DNA of 64,000 nucleotides from CAVRGQ01 sp963720785 (GTDB taxonomy: Bacteria; Actinomycetota; Acidimicrobiia; IMCC26256; DASPTH01): the NCBI GenBank assembly GCA_963720785.1, contig CAVRGQ010000008.1:558001-622000 (forward strand). Reading direction: 5' to 3'. Position numbers and translations under genes: made by a program. Below are positions 8,475 to 17,649 of the stretch, piece by piece; the stretch's first letter is position 1; each line of letters opens with the position of its first letter. The notes beneath the pieces were generated by a model. That model did not search any database and was not told the DNA's origin. It saw only the letters and a list, made by a program, of their open reading frames with translations.

Positions 8475-9026
8475 TCAACCGACGCCCCACTCCGGTCGGA
8501 ACCTGGCGAGGAACTCCGCGTCGGCGCGGAGATAGTCGGCCGGCAGATCAGCCGGGGTGACGCCCACGTCGAGGTCGACGAGGTGCACGAGGATCTCCCG
8601 GCGCCGGGCGGGCACGCCCTCGGCGGCCGTGCGCTCGCCGAAGGGCCCACGCGCGATCGCATCCCAGCGGTCGTCGGGCAACGCCGACCACGCGTCCACC
8701 AGCCGCTGTTGCGTGGCGACCAGCTGCGCGCGCAACTGGAACAGCGGCGAGGCGGCCCCGGCCTCGATGTCGGCGGCGCGCTGCTCGGCGCCACCCGGGT
8801 ACTTGTCGCCGACCTCGCCGCGGCGGGACGCCTCGACGGTGAGGGCGTCGCCTTCCCCGCTGCGGGCGACGTGGATCAGCACGTGCCCCCGGGTCCAGTC
8901 CGGGAGGAGCGAGGGCCCCCGGATCTGGTCGTCGCTCATGGCGTCGACGGCCGTGAGGAGCTGCGCGAACGCGGTGTCGACGGACGCGAGGGCGGACGCG
9001 GGACGGGCAGCACCAGGAGTGGTCAT
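8475..9026 (-). CDS. Maleylpyruvate isomerase family (DinB-like, mycothiol-type) protein
   Basis: A 183-residue four-helix-bundle protein of the MDMPI/TIGR03083 family. The helix DQIRGPSLLPDWTRGHVLIHVARSGEGD carries the W-T-R-G-H-V-L-x-H signature, giving two putative metal-binding histidines. The third comes from RRREILVHLVDLDVG near the C-terminus. Family members are metal-dependent mycothiol S-transferases or isomerases, so the gene is consistent with a mycothiol-producing actinobacterium. The start is ATG 9026; the frame runs open further upstream but without conserved sequence. Divergent from the crotonase at 9112. Substrate unknown. Confidence 0.82.
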   Translation of the reverse strand: MTTPGAARPASALASVDTAFAQLLTAVDAMSDDQIRGPSLLPDWTRGHVLIHVARSGEGDALTVEASRRGEVGDKYPGGAEQRAADIEAGAASPLFQLRAQLVATQQRLVDAWSALPDDRWDAIARGPFGERTAAEGVPARRREILVHLVDLDVGVTPADLPADYLRADAEFLARFRPEWGVG

Positions 9027-9111
9027 CGGGCCATTCTGGTGGGCCGGTGCCACGGCGCACGGCACCAGTACGATCACGCCGCACACGACCACGCCCCGGG
9101 GGGAACCGACG

Positions 9112-9912
9112 GTGACCGAAGCCAGCAACGAGCTCGTCCTCGTGGAGGACCGCGACCACGCCCGGTTGATCACCTTCAACCGGCCCGACGCCGCAAATGC
9201 GTTCAACGAGGCGCTGTACCACGCGTCGGCGCAGGCCCTGCGCGACGCCGCCGCCGACGACTCGGTGGGCTGCGTGGTGCTCACGGGCGCGGGCAAGGTG
9301 TTCTCCGCCGGCACCGACCTGCTCGAGATGGCCGCGGGCATCCCCACCGAGGAGGGCGGTGCACTCGGCAACCCCGACCGTGACACCAGTGTCGAGCCGG
9401 GCTTCGTCGCCTTCGTCGACTTCCTCGCGGTGTTCCCGAAGCCGATCATCGCCGCGGTGAACGGCGCGGGGGTGGGCCTCGGCTTCACCATGCTCGCCCA
9501 CTGCGACCTCGTGCTCGTGTCCGAGCGGGCGAAGCTGCTGGCCCCGTTCGCCCAGATGGGCGTGGCCCCCGAGGCGGCGAGCAGCTACCTCTTCCCCCGC
9601 CGCATGGGCCGCCAGCACGCCGCGCTCGCGCTCTACACCTCCGACTGGGTGTCGGCCGACGACGCGGTGGCCAGCGGCCTGGCCCTCAGGAAGTGCAGCC
9701 CGGAGACGCTCGTCGACGAGGCCTTGGCCCTCGCGGCACGCATCGGGTCGCATCCGGTGCCGTCGCTGGTCGCGACCAAGCGCCTGCTGATCGACTCCGA
9801 GCGCGCCGCGGTCGACCGCGCACGAGAGCTCGAGAACGAGGCGTTCAAGGAGCTGCTCGCACTCGCGGGCGCCAAGGACAAGGTGCTCAACCAGTTGGAG
9901 GGAGACGCATGA
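9112..9912 (+). CDS. Enoyl-CoA hydratase/isomerase family protein (ECI-like)
   Basis: A 266-residue crotonase-fold enzyme. The N-terminal FNRPDAANAFN, the oxyanion-hole block GAGKVFSAGTDLLEM and the second oxyanion element AAVNGAGVGLGFTMLAHCDLVLVSERAKL are all present. The active-site segment is MGVAPEAASSYLFPRRMG; PEAxSS is the pattern of delta3,delta2-enoyl-CoA isomerases, with a catalytic glutamate at a different position from hydratases, so isomerase activity is the better guess. GTG 9112 has a GGGGGGAA ribosome site. The stop overlaps the ligase start (ATG 9909), so the pair is translationally coupled: the ligase activates an acid and this enzyme acts in its beta-oxidation. Confidence 0.88.
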   Translation: MTEASNELVLVEDRDHARLITFNRPDAANAFNEALYHASAQALRDAAADDSVGCVVLTGAGKVFSAGTDLLEMAAGIPTEEGGALGNPDRDTSVEPGFVAFVDFLAVFPKPIIAAVNGAGVGLGFTMLAHCDLVLVSERAKLLAPFAQMGVAPEAASSYLFPRRMGRQHAALALYTSDWVSADDAVASGLALRKCSPETLVDEALALAARIGSHPVPSLVATKRLLIDSERAAVDRARELENEAFKELLALAGAKDKVLNQLEGDA

Positions 9913-11466
9913 TCTCCGGAGGCCCCGCCCCCGTCCTGCCGCCCACGTTCTGGGGCCTGATCGAACACGGCGCCCAGCAGTGGGGCGATCTCACGATCCT
10001 CGCCGACGACCAGGGTCGGCGCATCTCGTTCACCGAGTACCGCGACCGCTGCGAAGCCGTCGCCGCCGGCCTCCACGCACGCGGCGTGCAGGCGGGCAGC
10101 ATCGTTTCGTGGATGTTGCCGACCACCATCGACACGGTCGTGGTGATGGGCGCGCTGGCCCGGCTCGGCGCCGCGCAGAACCCGATCATCACGATGCTGC
10201 GCGAGCGCGAGGTGCGCTACATCACCAACGAGGCGCGCACCGAGTTCCTGTTGAGCCGTTCCACCTTCCGCGGCTTCGACTTCGCCGCGATGAACGCGCC
10301 GATCGCCGAGGAGCTCGGCTACGAGCTGGTGATCGTCGACGAGCTCCCCACCGGTGACCCGTCGACGCTGCCGCCGACCCCCGGCGACGAGCCCACGCGC
10401 ACGTGGCTCTACTACACGTCGGGTTCCACCGCGGACCCCAAGGGTGTGTGGCACAGCGACCCGAGCGTGATGGCGAGCTCCAACACGTGGGTCCACATGA
10501 TGGAGCCCACCACCGACGATGTGTACCCCGTCGCGTTCCCGATGGCGCACATCGGGGGCATCAGCATGGTGTGCTGTGCGCTGCGCGGGGGCTTCCACCT
10601 CTTCCTCGTGGAGGCATGGGACCCGAAGCAGTCGCCGCTCGACATGGCCGCCGAAGGCTGCACGATGCTGGGCAGCGCGCTCCCCTTCTTCCTCGCCTTC
10701 CTCGCCGCGCAGGAGGCCCACGGCGACGAACCGCTGTTCCCGCGCCTGCGCTCGGTGAGCAGCGGCGGCGCGCCGAAGCCACCCGGCATCCACGAGGAGA
10801 TCCGCGACCGCCTCGGCGGCGCGGGCGTGCTCGGCAGCTGGGGGCTCACCGAGTTCCCCGTCGCCACCGGCGCAGCGCCCGGGGACCCCGACGACATGCT
10901 CGCGATCACCGAGGGCCGCGTCGGCCCCGGCGTCGACCTGAAGGTGATCGCACTCGACGGTCACGAGTGCGGTGAGCTCGAGGAGGGTGAGCTGCGCCTG
11001 CGCGGCCCGCAGACCTTCCTCGGCTACGCCAACCCCGCGCTGGCGACCACGGGCGTCGACGACGAGGGCTACGTGTGCACCGGCGACCTCGGGGTGGTGC
11101 ACCCCGGCGGGTACGTGCAGATCACCGGCCGGGTGAAGGACATCATCATCCGCAACGCGGAGAACATCTCGGCCACGGAGATCGAGGAGCACCTCTTCGA
11201 CCATCCCGCGATCCACGACGTCGCGGTGATCGGCGTGCCCGACCCGCGGCACCGGCGAGCGCGCGGTGGCGGTGGTCCAGCTCGCGGCGGGGTACGACAC
11301 GCTCACCCTGCCGGACGTCGGTGGCTTCTGCATCGACCGCGGCCTCGCGAAGTGGAAGATCCCCGAGCAGCTCGAGATCGTCGACGCGATCCCGCGCAAC
11401 GGCATGGGGAAGATCGAGAAGCCGGCGCTGCGCAAGCGCTACGCGGACAGCATCCGCCCCGGCTGA
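9909..11466 (+). CDS. Acyl-CoA synthetase, AMP-forming (one apparent frameshift)
   Basis: An ANL-superfamily acid:CoA ligase of about 518 residues after repair. It shows the P-loop YYTSGSTADPKG, GSWGLTEFP in the A5 region, CTGDLGVVHPGGYVQITGRVKD as the hinge, and NAENISATEIEEHLFDHPAI. The frame breaks at about 11248 in the GC run after GVPDPR; moving one base restores TGERAVAVVQLAAGYDTL and the C-terminal domain through the catalytic-lysine region IPRNGMGKIEKPALR. Total length is 3n+1, fitting a single extra base. The start overlaps the upstream crotonase stop. The acid substrate is probably medium chain or cyclic, but cannot be defined. Confidence 0.85.
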
Positions 11467-11750
11467 CGACGCCCGCTGCGGATCGGCCCGGCGACCGCGA
11501 GCAACGGTCGGCCCGGCTCGTTCGGCGCGCCGGGCATCGCCATCGAGCCCCACAGCACGACGTCCATCGCGGCTTCACGCGCGCGCACGAGTGTCTCCGA
11601 CCACGCACGCGCCTGCGCCTGGACCTCGGGTGACTCGTCGCACCAACGGCGCGGGTCGAACACCGGGGCGAGGCGACGGTACGCCGCGTTGATCTCCGCG
11701 TCGGTGGCGTCTCGGTTGACGCCCAGCAGGTCGAAGGGGTCCACGTTCAC
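11439..11750 (-). CDS. J-domain-like protein lacking the HPD motif
   Basis: A 103-residue protein. Residues 4-35 (DPFDLLGVNRDATDAEINAAYRRLAPVFDP) match a DnaJ J-domain in helices I and II, with the LGV-RDATDAEI-AYRRLA core. The HPD tripeptide that stimulates DnaK is replaced (VFDPRRW), so it is unlikely to be a working co-chaperone. The rest holds WCDESPEVQAQARAWSETLVRAREAAMD and then a proline/glycine-rich tail. Start GTG 11750 has AAGG upstream; a longer open frame to 11942 has no conserved sequence. Its end overlaps the ligase's end by 28 bp (convergent). Role unknown. Confidence 0.6.
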   Translation of the reverse strand: MNVDPFDLLGVNRDATDAEINAAYRRLAPVFDPRRWCDESPEVQAQARAWSETLVRAREAAMDVVLWGSMAMPGAPNEPGRPLLAVAGPIRSGRRQPGRMLSA

Positions 11751-11835
11751 GCAGCCTTCATCGGCGGATCCCACGCTTGTCTGAAGCGTGTCGCGGAGTT
11801 GTGACCTTCGTCCTTCGCGGTCAAGGATGCGCAGC

Positions 11836-12361
11836 ATGGAGACACGCGGGGACGCTGCTTCCCCCTGGATCACCCGCTTCGCCGAGCTCGTCCCCGACGG
11901 TGGTGCGGTGCTCGATGTCGCGTGCGGCGGCGGTCGCCACACGCGGCTCTTCCTCGATCGCGGTCATCCCGTCACCGCGGTCGATCGCGACGTGCGCGCG
12001 ACTCGCACCGGCGCCCCGGCTCACGATCGTCGAGGCCGACCTCGAGACCGACGTCGGGAGGCAGTCGTTCCCGTTCGCCGCCGGGAGCTTCACCGGGGTG
12101 GTCGTCACCAACTACCTGTGGCGGCCGATCCTCCCGGCGATCGTCGCGTGCGTGGCGCCCGGCGGCGCGCTGCTCTACGAGACCTTCGCGCTGGGCAACG
12201 AGCGCTTCGGCCGACCGGCGAATCCCGACTTCCTCCTCGCGCCCGGCGAGCTGCTCGACGCCGCCCGCGCGTCCGGGTTGCGCGTGGTCGCCTACGAGGA
12301 CGTCGTGGTGGACGTGCCGCGACCCGCCGCCGTGCAACGCATCGCCGCTACGCGCCCGTGA
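11836..12361 (+). CDS. Class I SAM-dependent methyltransferase (one apparent frameshift)
   Basis: A short methyltransferase of about 174 residues after repair. Frame one carries WITRFAELVPDGGAVLDVACGGGRHTRLFLDRGHPVTAVDRDV, covering motif I (DVACGGGRH) and the acidic post-I strand. The second frame, from about 12000, continues with RLAPAPRLTIVEADLETD and FTGVVVTNYLWRPIL, motifs II/III and post. The break lies near 11995 in a GCGCGCG run; total length is 3n+1. It resembles TehB-type small methyltransferases. ATG 11836 is the first start before conserved sequence. The 3' end overlaps the convergent ligase by 14 bp. Acceptor unknown. Confidence 0.7.
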
Positions 12362-14062
12362 CCGCTTCCGCTTCGAGCGTGTGCTTCATGACCTTGCCGG
12401 TCGCGGTGTACGGCAGCTCGGTGCGGAACTCCACGTAGGTGGGCACCTTGAAGCGAGCGAGCGCCTCCGCCGCCCACTCCTGCACGTCGGCCTCGCTCAT
12501 CGACGCGCCCGGGCGCAGCACCACGAACGCCTTGACCTCCTGGCCGAGCTCCCGGTGCTCCACGCCGATCACCGCCGCGTCGGAGATGTCGGGGTGCTCC
12601 ACCAACCGGTGCTCGATCTCCATCGGGTAGATGTTCTCGCCACCACGGATGATGAGGTCGCGGATGCGGCTCTCCAGCCACAGCACGCCGTCGTCGATGC
12701 GGCCGTAGTCGCCGGTGTGGTACCAGCGGTCGTCGTCGATCACCGCGGCCGTGGCCTCGGGGTTGTCCCAGTAGCCGAGGAAGATCGTGGCGCCGCGCAG
12801 GCAGATCTCGCCGATCTCGCCCTCGGGCAGCACGCAGTTCATCTCGTCGCGGATCTGGATCTCCATGCCCGCCCACGGGCCGCCGACCGACGCGAGCTTG
12901 TCCTCGTTGCCGCGGCGCGATCAGCAGGGTGCCCGCGCCCATCGACTCGGTCATGCCGTAGCCGTTCGACGGGATCGCGTCGGGCATCTTCTGGGCGAAC
13001 AATCGCATGAGCTCCGGCGCGAACGGCGCGCCGCCCGAGCTCACTGCGCCGACCGAGCTGACGTCGTAGGAGTCGAAGTCGGGGTGCTCGAGGATGCGCC
13101 AGTACTGCGTGGGCACGCCCGACCACGACGACACCTTGTAGCGGTCGGTGAGCTCCAGGTGCACGGTCGGGTCCCAGCGGCCCGCCGGCGGGAACACCAA
13201 CGTCGTCCCGAAGTTCACGCTGGTGACGTGAAGTCCCGCCGTGCCCGAGATGTGGAAGAACGGCGACACCGCCACCACTGCGGGCGGGCTCGGCGGAGAA
13301 GGCGGCGCGACGCCGCTGCGCACGGCCTCTACCGCACGCGAGAACGGGCTGAGGCCCGCCATCGCGATCAGGTTGCGGTGCGAGAGCGTCGCACCCTTCG
13401 GCCGCCCGGTCGTCCCGCTCGTGAACAGGATCATGAACGGGTCGTCCTCGTCGATCGCGACGTCGGGCAACTGTCCTTCTGGCTCGCTCCGCTCGCTCGC
13501 CATCTGCCGCAAGTCTTCGAGGAGCACGACGGGAGCGCCGAGCCCGTCTTCTCCGCCGAGCCCGTCGAGCGCGCCAACCTCGGCGAGCCGGTCGAGGCGC
13601 GGCTGGTCGCCGAACACCACCTTCGGTTGCGTCAGCTCGATGCCGTAGACCAGCTCGGGGCCGGTCCACCAACCGTTGAGGCCCACGGTGATGCCACCGA
13701 GGCAGATCACCGCCCATTGCGCGAGCGCGTAGGTGAGGTTGTTCGCACTCGCGAACGCCACCCGGTCACCCTTGCCCACGCCGTACTCGTCCGCGAGCAC
13801 CCGCGCGATCGCGGCGACGCGCGCGGGGGTCTCCGCGAACGTGACCGTCTCGTCGGGGAACACGAAGTAGGGCTGGTCGCCGAAGCGGTCGGCGGCGCGC
13901 TCGGAGCACCTCACGCAGGCTGCGGGCGCGGTTGGTGAGCACGAGCAGCTTGGTGTCGAGCACGGCCTCCTCGGCCATCTCGAACGGCGCCCCCGGCCCC
14001 ATGAGCAGTGCCCGCTGCTCCTCGGTGAGCTGCTCGTGACCCCGGAAGGCGAGCGTGCTCAC
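12348..14062 (-). CDS. Acyl-CoA synthetase, AMP-forming (two apparent frameshifts)
   Basis: An acid:CoA ligase of about 570 residues after repair. From GTG 14062 it reads STLAFRGHEQLTEEQRALL and LREVL, then shifts frame at about 13907 into ERAADRFGDQPYFVFPDETVTF. It continues through the P-loop LFTSGTTGRPKGATLSH and NGYGMTESMGAGTLL, and shifts again at about 12916 into GNEDKLASVGGPWAGMEIQ, YHTGDYGRIDDG and ENIYPMEIEHRLVEHP. The catalytic-lysine segment TATGKVMKH is near the end. Length is 3n+2, matching two one-base insertions. The start overlaps the upstream amidohydrolase stop (GTGA), so ligase and amidohydrolase are coupled. Substrate undetermined. Confidence 0.83.
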
Positions 14063-14931
14063 TGATCGAGCTTGAGCACGCGCGCGGCGTTGTCGTGCAG
14101 GAACTTCGGCCACACGTCGGCCTTGAGGTCGACGTAGGTGTCCATGTCGCCCATGATGCGCTCGAGGGTGAGGCCCATCGGGAAGTAGCCCGCGTAGATG
14201 ATCTTGTCGGCGCCGCGCGAGTTCGCGTACTTCAGGATCGCCTTCGGGTAGTGCTTCGGTGCGAACGCGCTGGTGCAGTAGTGCAGCCCCGGCCACTTCA
14301 GCATGAGCTTCACCGCGAGGTCCTCCCACGGCTCGCACCCGTGCCGCGTGACGAACACCAACTCCGGGAAGTCGTACATCACCTCGTCGATGTACTCCAC
14401 CTTCTGGCAGTCCATGCGCAGGCGCGGCCCCGGCACGCCCGCGTTCACCCACACCGAGATGCCCAGCTCCACGCACTTCGCGTAGATCGGGTACATCTTC
14501 TTGTCGTTGATCGCCACCTGCGGGAACAACCCCGCCGGGAAGATGTCGACCGCGCGGATGTCGAAGTCGCGTTGCGCCTGCTGGATCTCGCGCACCGCGT
14601 CCATCCCCTTGTTGGGATCGACGTTGATCGCCGCGACGAAGCGCTCCGGGTACTTCTTGATCGCGCGCTGCGAGTCCTCACCGCGGATGCCGATCAGCCC
14701 CTTCGCGATGTTGTACTTGTCCATCTCGCGGATGGTGACCTCGACGGGATCCTCGTCGGAGGTGTGCTCGTCGGGCACGTCCTTGAACATGTACTCGACC
14801 GGGAATTCGAAGTCGCCCTTCGACTCGGCGTCCTTCGTCTGGTCGGTGATGAACTTGTACTGCGCCTTCTTGTCGCGCGTGGGGAAGCTGATCATCGTGT
14901 CGATGATCGGGATGTCCTTGGGCATGGTCAT
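14059..14931 (-). CDS. Amidohydrolase_2 (ACMSD-like) family protein
   Basis: A 290-residue TIM-barrel protein of the metal-dependent amidohydrolase/decarboxylase family (PF04909 type). Recognisable segments are GLIGIRGEDSQRAIKKYPERFVAAINVDPNKG, AVDIFPAGLFPQVAINDKKMYPIY, LVFVTRHGCEPWEDLAVKL and the C-terminal HDNAARVLKL. The N-terminal strand reads IPIIDTMISFP, so the HxH pair that normally binds the metal is absent; the barrel histidine in TRHGCEPW remains. The protein may use fewer metal ligands or be non-canonical. It lies between a second amidohydrolase (37 nt upstream) and a CoA ligase (4-nt overlap), an operon arrangement seen in actinobacterial lipid or steroid catabolic clusters. Confidence 0.8.
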   Translation of the reverse strand: MTMPKDIPIIDTMISFPTRDKKAQYKFITDQTKDAESKGDFEFPVEYMFKDVPDEHTSDEDPVEVTIREMDKYNIAKGLIGIRGEDSQRAIKKYPERFVAAINVDPNKGMDAVREIQQAQRDFDIRAVDIFPAGLFPQVAINDKKMYPIYAKCVELGISVWVNAGVPGPRLRMDCQKVEYIDEVMYDFPELVFVTRHGCEPWEDLAVKLMLKWPGLHYCTSAFAPKHYPKAILKYANSRGADKIIYAGYFPMGLTLERIMGDMDTYVDLKADVWPKFLHDNAARVLKLDQ

Positions 14932-14968
14932 GCGACGAGGTCTCTTTCTGGTCCGGGAAGCGGAGCGG

Positions 14969-16168
14969 TTATCGGGCCGGACGCACGAGCGCGGCGCCGT
15001 TGTCGTGCATCACCAGCTGCTGCTCGGCCGGCGTGTAGCCGACCTCGGTGAGGTCCTGGGTGAACGAGTGCGGATCCGAGAGCCCCTCGGTGTGGGGCCA
15101 GTCGGAGCCGAGCAGGATGTGGTCGGCGCCCATCAGCTCCTTGAGCTCGGCGAGGTCGTTCTCGTAGAACGGCGACACGTACACCTGCTGGGTGAAGGCC
15201 TCGCGCGGGTCGCGCGGGAAGGCCTTCGGGTTCTGCTTGTACGCCTTGCCCATCTTCTGCAGCAGCGGCGCCACCCAGCCCGAACCGGTCTCCACGGCGA
15301 CGTAGCGGATGCCCGGGAAGCGGTCGAGCACACCGTGCAGCGTGATCGCGGCGAAGGTGTCGTGGATCGCGTCCCACGACAGGCCCGCCCGCAGCGGCGC
15401 GAAGCGGAACGCCTCGGTGACCGAGCTCTCGCCCCACATCGGCATGAGCTTGCTGTAGGCGCTGTCGCCGCCGTGGAAGGCGACGGCGATGCCCGCCTCC
15501 TCGATGCGCGCCCACACCGGGTCGTAGGCGCGATCGCCGGGCGACTTCCACCCGGTCTCGGTGAGCACCGGCCCGTACTGGAACAGCACGACCCGTGCGC
15601 CGCGGTCGAGCACCCACTCGAGCTCGGCGACCGCGTTGTCGGCGTCGGCGAGCGTCAGGTACGGGACCCCGAAGATCTTCTCCTGGTAGTGGAAGCCCCA
15701 GTCGTCGTCGAGCCACCGGTTGAACGACCGGAACGCCGACATCATCGCGGGCAGGTCGTCGGAGAGCGCCTGCTCCATGCCGACACCGAGCGTCGGGAAG
15801 AAGAGCGCGCCCTCGAGGTGCATCTTGTCCATGACGTCGACGCGCACGTCGCGGTCACGGTACGCGGGGTCGGTGGGCTCGAGCTGGCCGAACAGGGTGA
15901 GCACGTCGGTGCCGGCCGGGTTGTTGCCGCGGAAGTACTCCTCGAGGCAGCCCGGCTTGGCGAGCTTGTCGAAGGTGGGGTTGCCGAGGAATTTGTTGAC
16001 CTTGCCGCCCACGAGGAGGCGCTGCTTGCCGTTGATCTCGGCCCACTGCATCGTGCGCTTGGCGAACTCGGGCTCCGCGTAGCGGGTGAAGGCGTCGAGC
16101 GCCTCGTAGTAGTGGTTGTCCGCGTCGAACGCGGGTGAGGTGGTGTCGAACGCTGCCGTGTCGCTCAT
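14969..16168 (-). CDS. Amidohydrolase_2 family protein
   Basis: A 399-residue TIM-barrel amidohydrolase. The N-terminus FDADNHYYEALDAFTRY is the modified DxDxHYYE form of the metal-binding strand. Downstream are GALFFPTLGVGMEQAL, AGIAVAFHGGDSAYSK (a barrel histidine), GIRYVAVETGSGWVAPLL and ILLGSDWPHTEGL, the last giving the catalytic aspartate. Family members are metal-dependent hydrolases or decarboxylases. Chosen start ATG 16168 fits the conserved N-terminus; the open frame beyond it belongs to the decayed SDR. Likely co-transcribed with the second amidohydrolase and the ligase. Substrate unknown; a carboxylated cyclic intermediate would fit. Confidence 0.83.
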   Translation of the reverse strand: MSDTAAFDTTSPAFDADNHYYEALDAFTRYAEPEFAKRTMQWAEINGKQRLLVGGKVNKFLGNPTFDKLAKPGCLEEYFRGNNPAGTDVLTLFGQLEPTDPAYRDRDVRVDVMDKMHLEGALFFPTLGVGMEQALSDDLPAMMSAFRSFNRWLDDDWGFHYQEKIFGVPYLTLADADNAVAELEWVLDRGARVVLFQYGPVLTETGWKSPGDRAYDPVWARIEEAGIAVAFHGGDSAYSKLMPMWGESSVTEAFRFAPLRAGLSWDAIHDTFAAITLHGVLDRFPGIRYVAVETGSGWVAPLLQKMGKAYKQNPKAFPRDPREAFTQQVYVSPFYENDLAELKELMGADHILLGSDWPHTEGLSDPHSFTQDLTEVGYTPAEQQLVMHDNGAALVRPAR

Positions 16169-16187
16169 GTCGTTTCCCCCTGTTCGG

Positions 16188-16529
16188 TCAACTGGCGGGG
16201 TTGCCGCCGTTGAGGCCGATGGTCTGGCCGGCGACCCACGACCCCTCGGCCGCCAGCCACACGATCGCCGCGCCGCGGTCTCGAGCGACAGCGTGTGCAT
16301 GAAGCCGATGCCGCCTCCCTTGCCCGCCGAGTACGCCGACACTCCCATGACACCTTCGGTGGCCGCAAGCGAGGAGATGGTGACGATGCGGCCGTAGCCC
16401 CGCTCGCACATGCCGTCGACCACGGCCTTCGCGCAGTTCACCGCACTCGGCGAGGGTCACCGCGATCTTCGCCCCCACGCTCTGCCCGGCGCCCGTGACG
16501 AGCGCGACCCTCCCGGTCAGGTCGAACAC
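16188..16529 (-). pseudogene. Decayed SDR with two internal deletions
   Basis: A 342-bp remnant of a short-chain dehydrogenase, normally about 750 bp. From GTG 16529 (GGGGGAG upstream) it encodes FDLTGRVALVTGAGQSVG and KIAVTLAE in frame one. Near 16445 it jumps to the other frame at NCAKAVVDGMCERGYGRIVTISSLAATEGV with the catalytic YSAGK, missing roughly 80 residues of the middle. Near 16280 it jumps back at AAIVWLAAEGSWVAGQTIGLNGG, losing roughly 60 more residues including the usual PG loop. The remaining parts are all recognisable and in order, so this is a twice-deleted gene or an assembly collapse, not a single-base error. Confidence 0.75.
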
Positions 16530-16582
16530 GTCAGGCTCCCCCTGATTGCTGACCGGGCGCCCGGATGCGGTCGGTGCCCGGC

Positions 16583-17513
16583 TCAGTCGTAGTTCGCCGA
16601 GCGGAAGGGGAAGGGCAGTGACCGGGTGTCGAAGATCTCGCCGGCCATGACGGCACCGATCTGGTTCGCGTCCCAGGGCTTCTGCCCCGCGGCGACGACC
16701 CGGCGCTCGCGCCAGCCCTGCATCCAGATGATGCGGTCCTCGATGCAGCGGAAGATCTGGCCGGTGACGTGCGCCGCCTCGTCGCTGGAGAGCCAGGCGA
16801 CGACCGGCGAGCTGTTCTTCGGGTCCATCGCGTTCCACTCGCCCTCGGGCACCTCGTCGGGCTCGAACGCCTCACCCTGGCCGGGCATGGTGGCGGTGAT
16901 GCGGGTGAGGCCGGCCGGGCCGATGCAGTTGGCGGTGACGCCGATCTTGTAGAGCTCCTGCGACAGCGTGAGCGTGAGACCCGCGATCGCCGACTTGGCG
17001 GTGGCGTAGTTGGTCTGGCCGAAGTTGCCCGAGAGGCCCGCACCGGAGGTGGTGTTGATGATGCGGCCGGCGACGTCCTCGCCGTTCTTCGACTGGTTGC
17101 GCCAGTACACCGCGGCGTGGTGCGACATCGACCACGAGCCGCGCACGTGCACGTTCATGACCTTGTCGAAGTTCTCGACGGTCATGTTCCAGATCGCCGC
17201 GTCGCGCACGATGCCCGCGTTGTTCACGACGATGTCGAGCGTGCCGTAGGTGTCGACGGCCTGCTGCACCATCGCGCCGCACGCGTCGTGGTCGGACACG
17301 TCGCCGAAGTTCGCGGCGGCGGTGCCGCCGGCGGCCTCGATCAGCGCGACGGTCTCGTCGGCCAGCGCGGCCCGAGCCCTCACCGGTGACGCTGCCACCG
17401 AGGTCGTTCACGATCACTTTGGCGCCGTGCTTCGCCAACTCCATCGAGTGGCCCCGGCCGATGCCGTGCCCGGCACCCGTGACGATCGCAACCTTGCCGT
17501 CGAGCAGTCCCAC
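16583..17513 (-). CDS. SDR family oxidoreductase, HSD17B4-like (one apparent frameshift)
   Basis: A short-chain dehydrogenase of about 310 residues after repair. The first frame gives LLDGKVAIVTGAGHGIGRGH with VIVNDLGGSVTGEG, the extended loop typical of multifunctional-enzyme-type 17-beta-HSD/3-hydroxyacyl-CoA dehydrogenases. The second frame resumes at LADETVALIEAAGG, then NNAG, IINTTSGAGLSGNFGQTNYATAK (catalytic Tyr and Lys) and TANCIGPAG. The break is near 17370 in a GCGCGG run; length is 3n+1. GTG 17513 is preferred over 17516 because AAGAGG sits six bases upstream. A 16-bp tandem repeat lies in its promoter region. Likely acts on a 3-hydroxyacyl-CoA or steroid-like substrate. Confidence 0.82.
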
Positions 17514-17523
17514 CACGCACCTC

Positions 17524-17555
17524 TTCTGTCTGTCGGAGTTTCTGTCTGTCGGAGT
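17524..17555. repeat. Two perfect tandem 16-bp repeats in a divergent promoter region
   Basis: TTCTGTCTGTCGGAGT occurs twice back to back (17524-17539 and 17540-17555), in the 136-bp gap between the SDR (minus) and the FadD3-like ligase (plus). An AT-rich box ATTGTATATTC lies about 30 bp further right (17582-17592) and is a plausible -10 for the ligase. Direct repeats next to a start are common regulator-binding layouts. A nearly identical 15-mer occurs at 35574. Confidence 0.6.
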
Positions 17556-17649
17556 CGGCCGGGAATACCGGCGGCGGTGGATTGTATATTCAGCCACGCC
17601 CGAGCGGCCTGCTCGGACCTCCCCGCGAGGACACCCAGGAGACGCCGCC

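Noticed and set aside
9046..9066. GGTGCC/GGCACC inverted repeat between the DinB-like gene and the crotonase
   Set aside because: Six-base arms of this composition are expected by chance in GC-rich sequence; no support from position or repeats.
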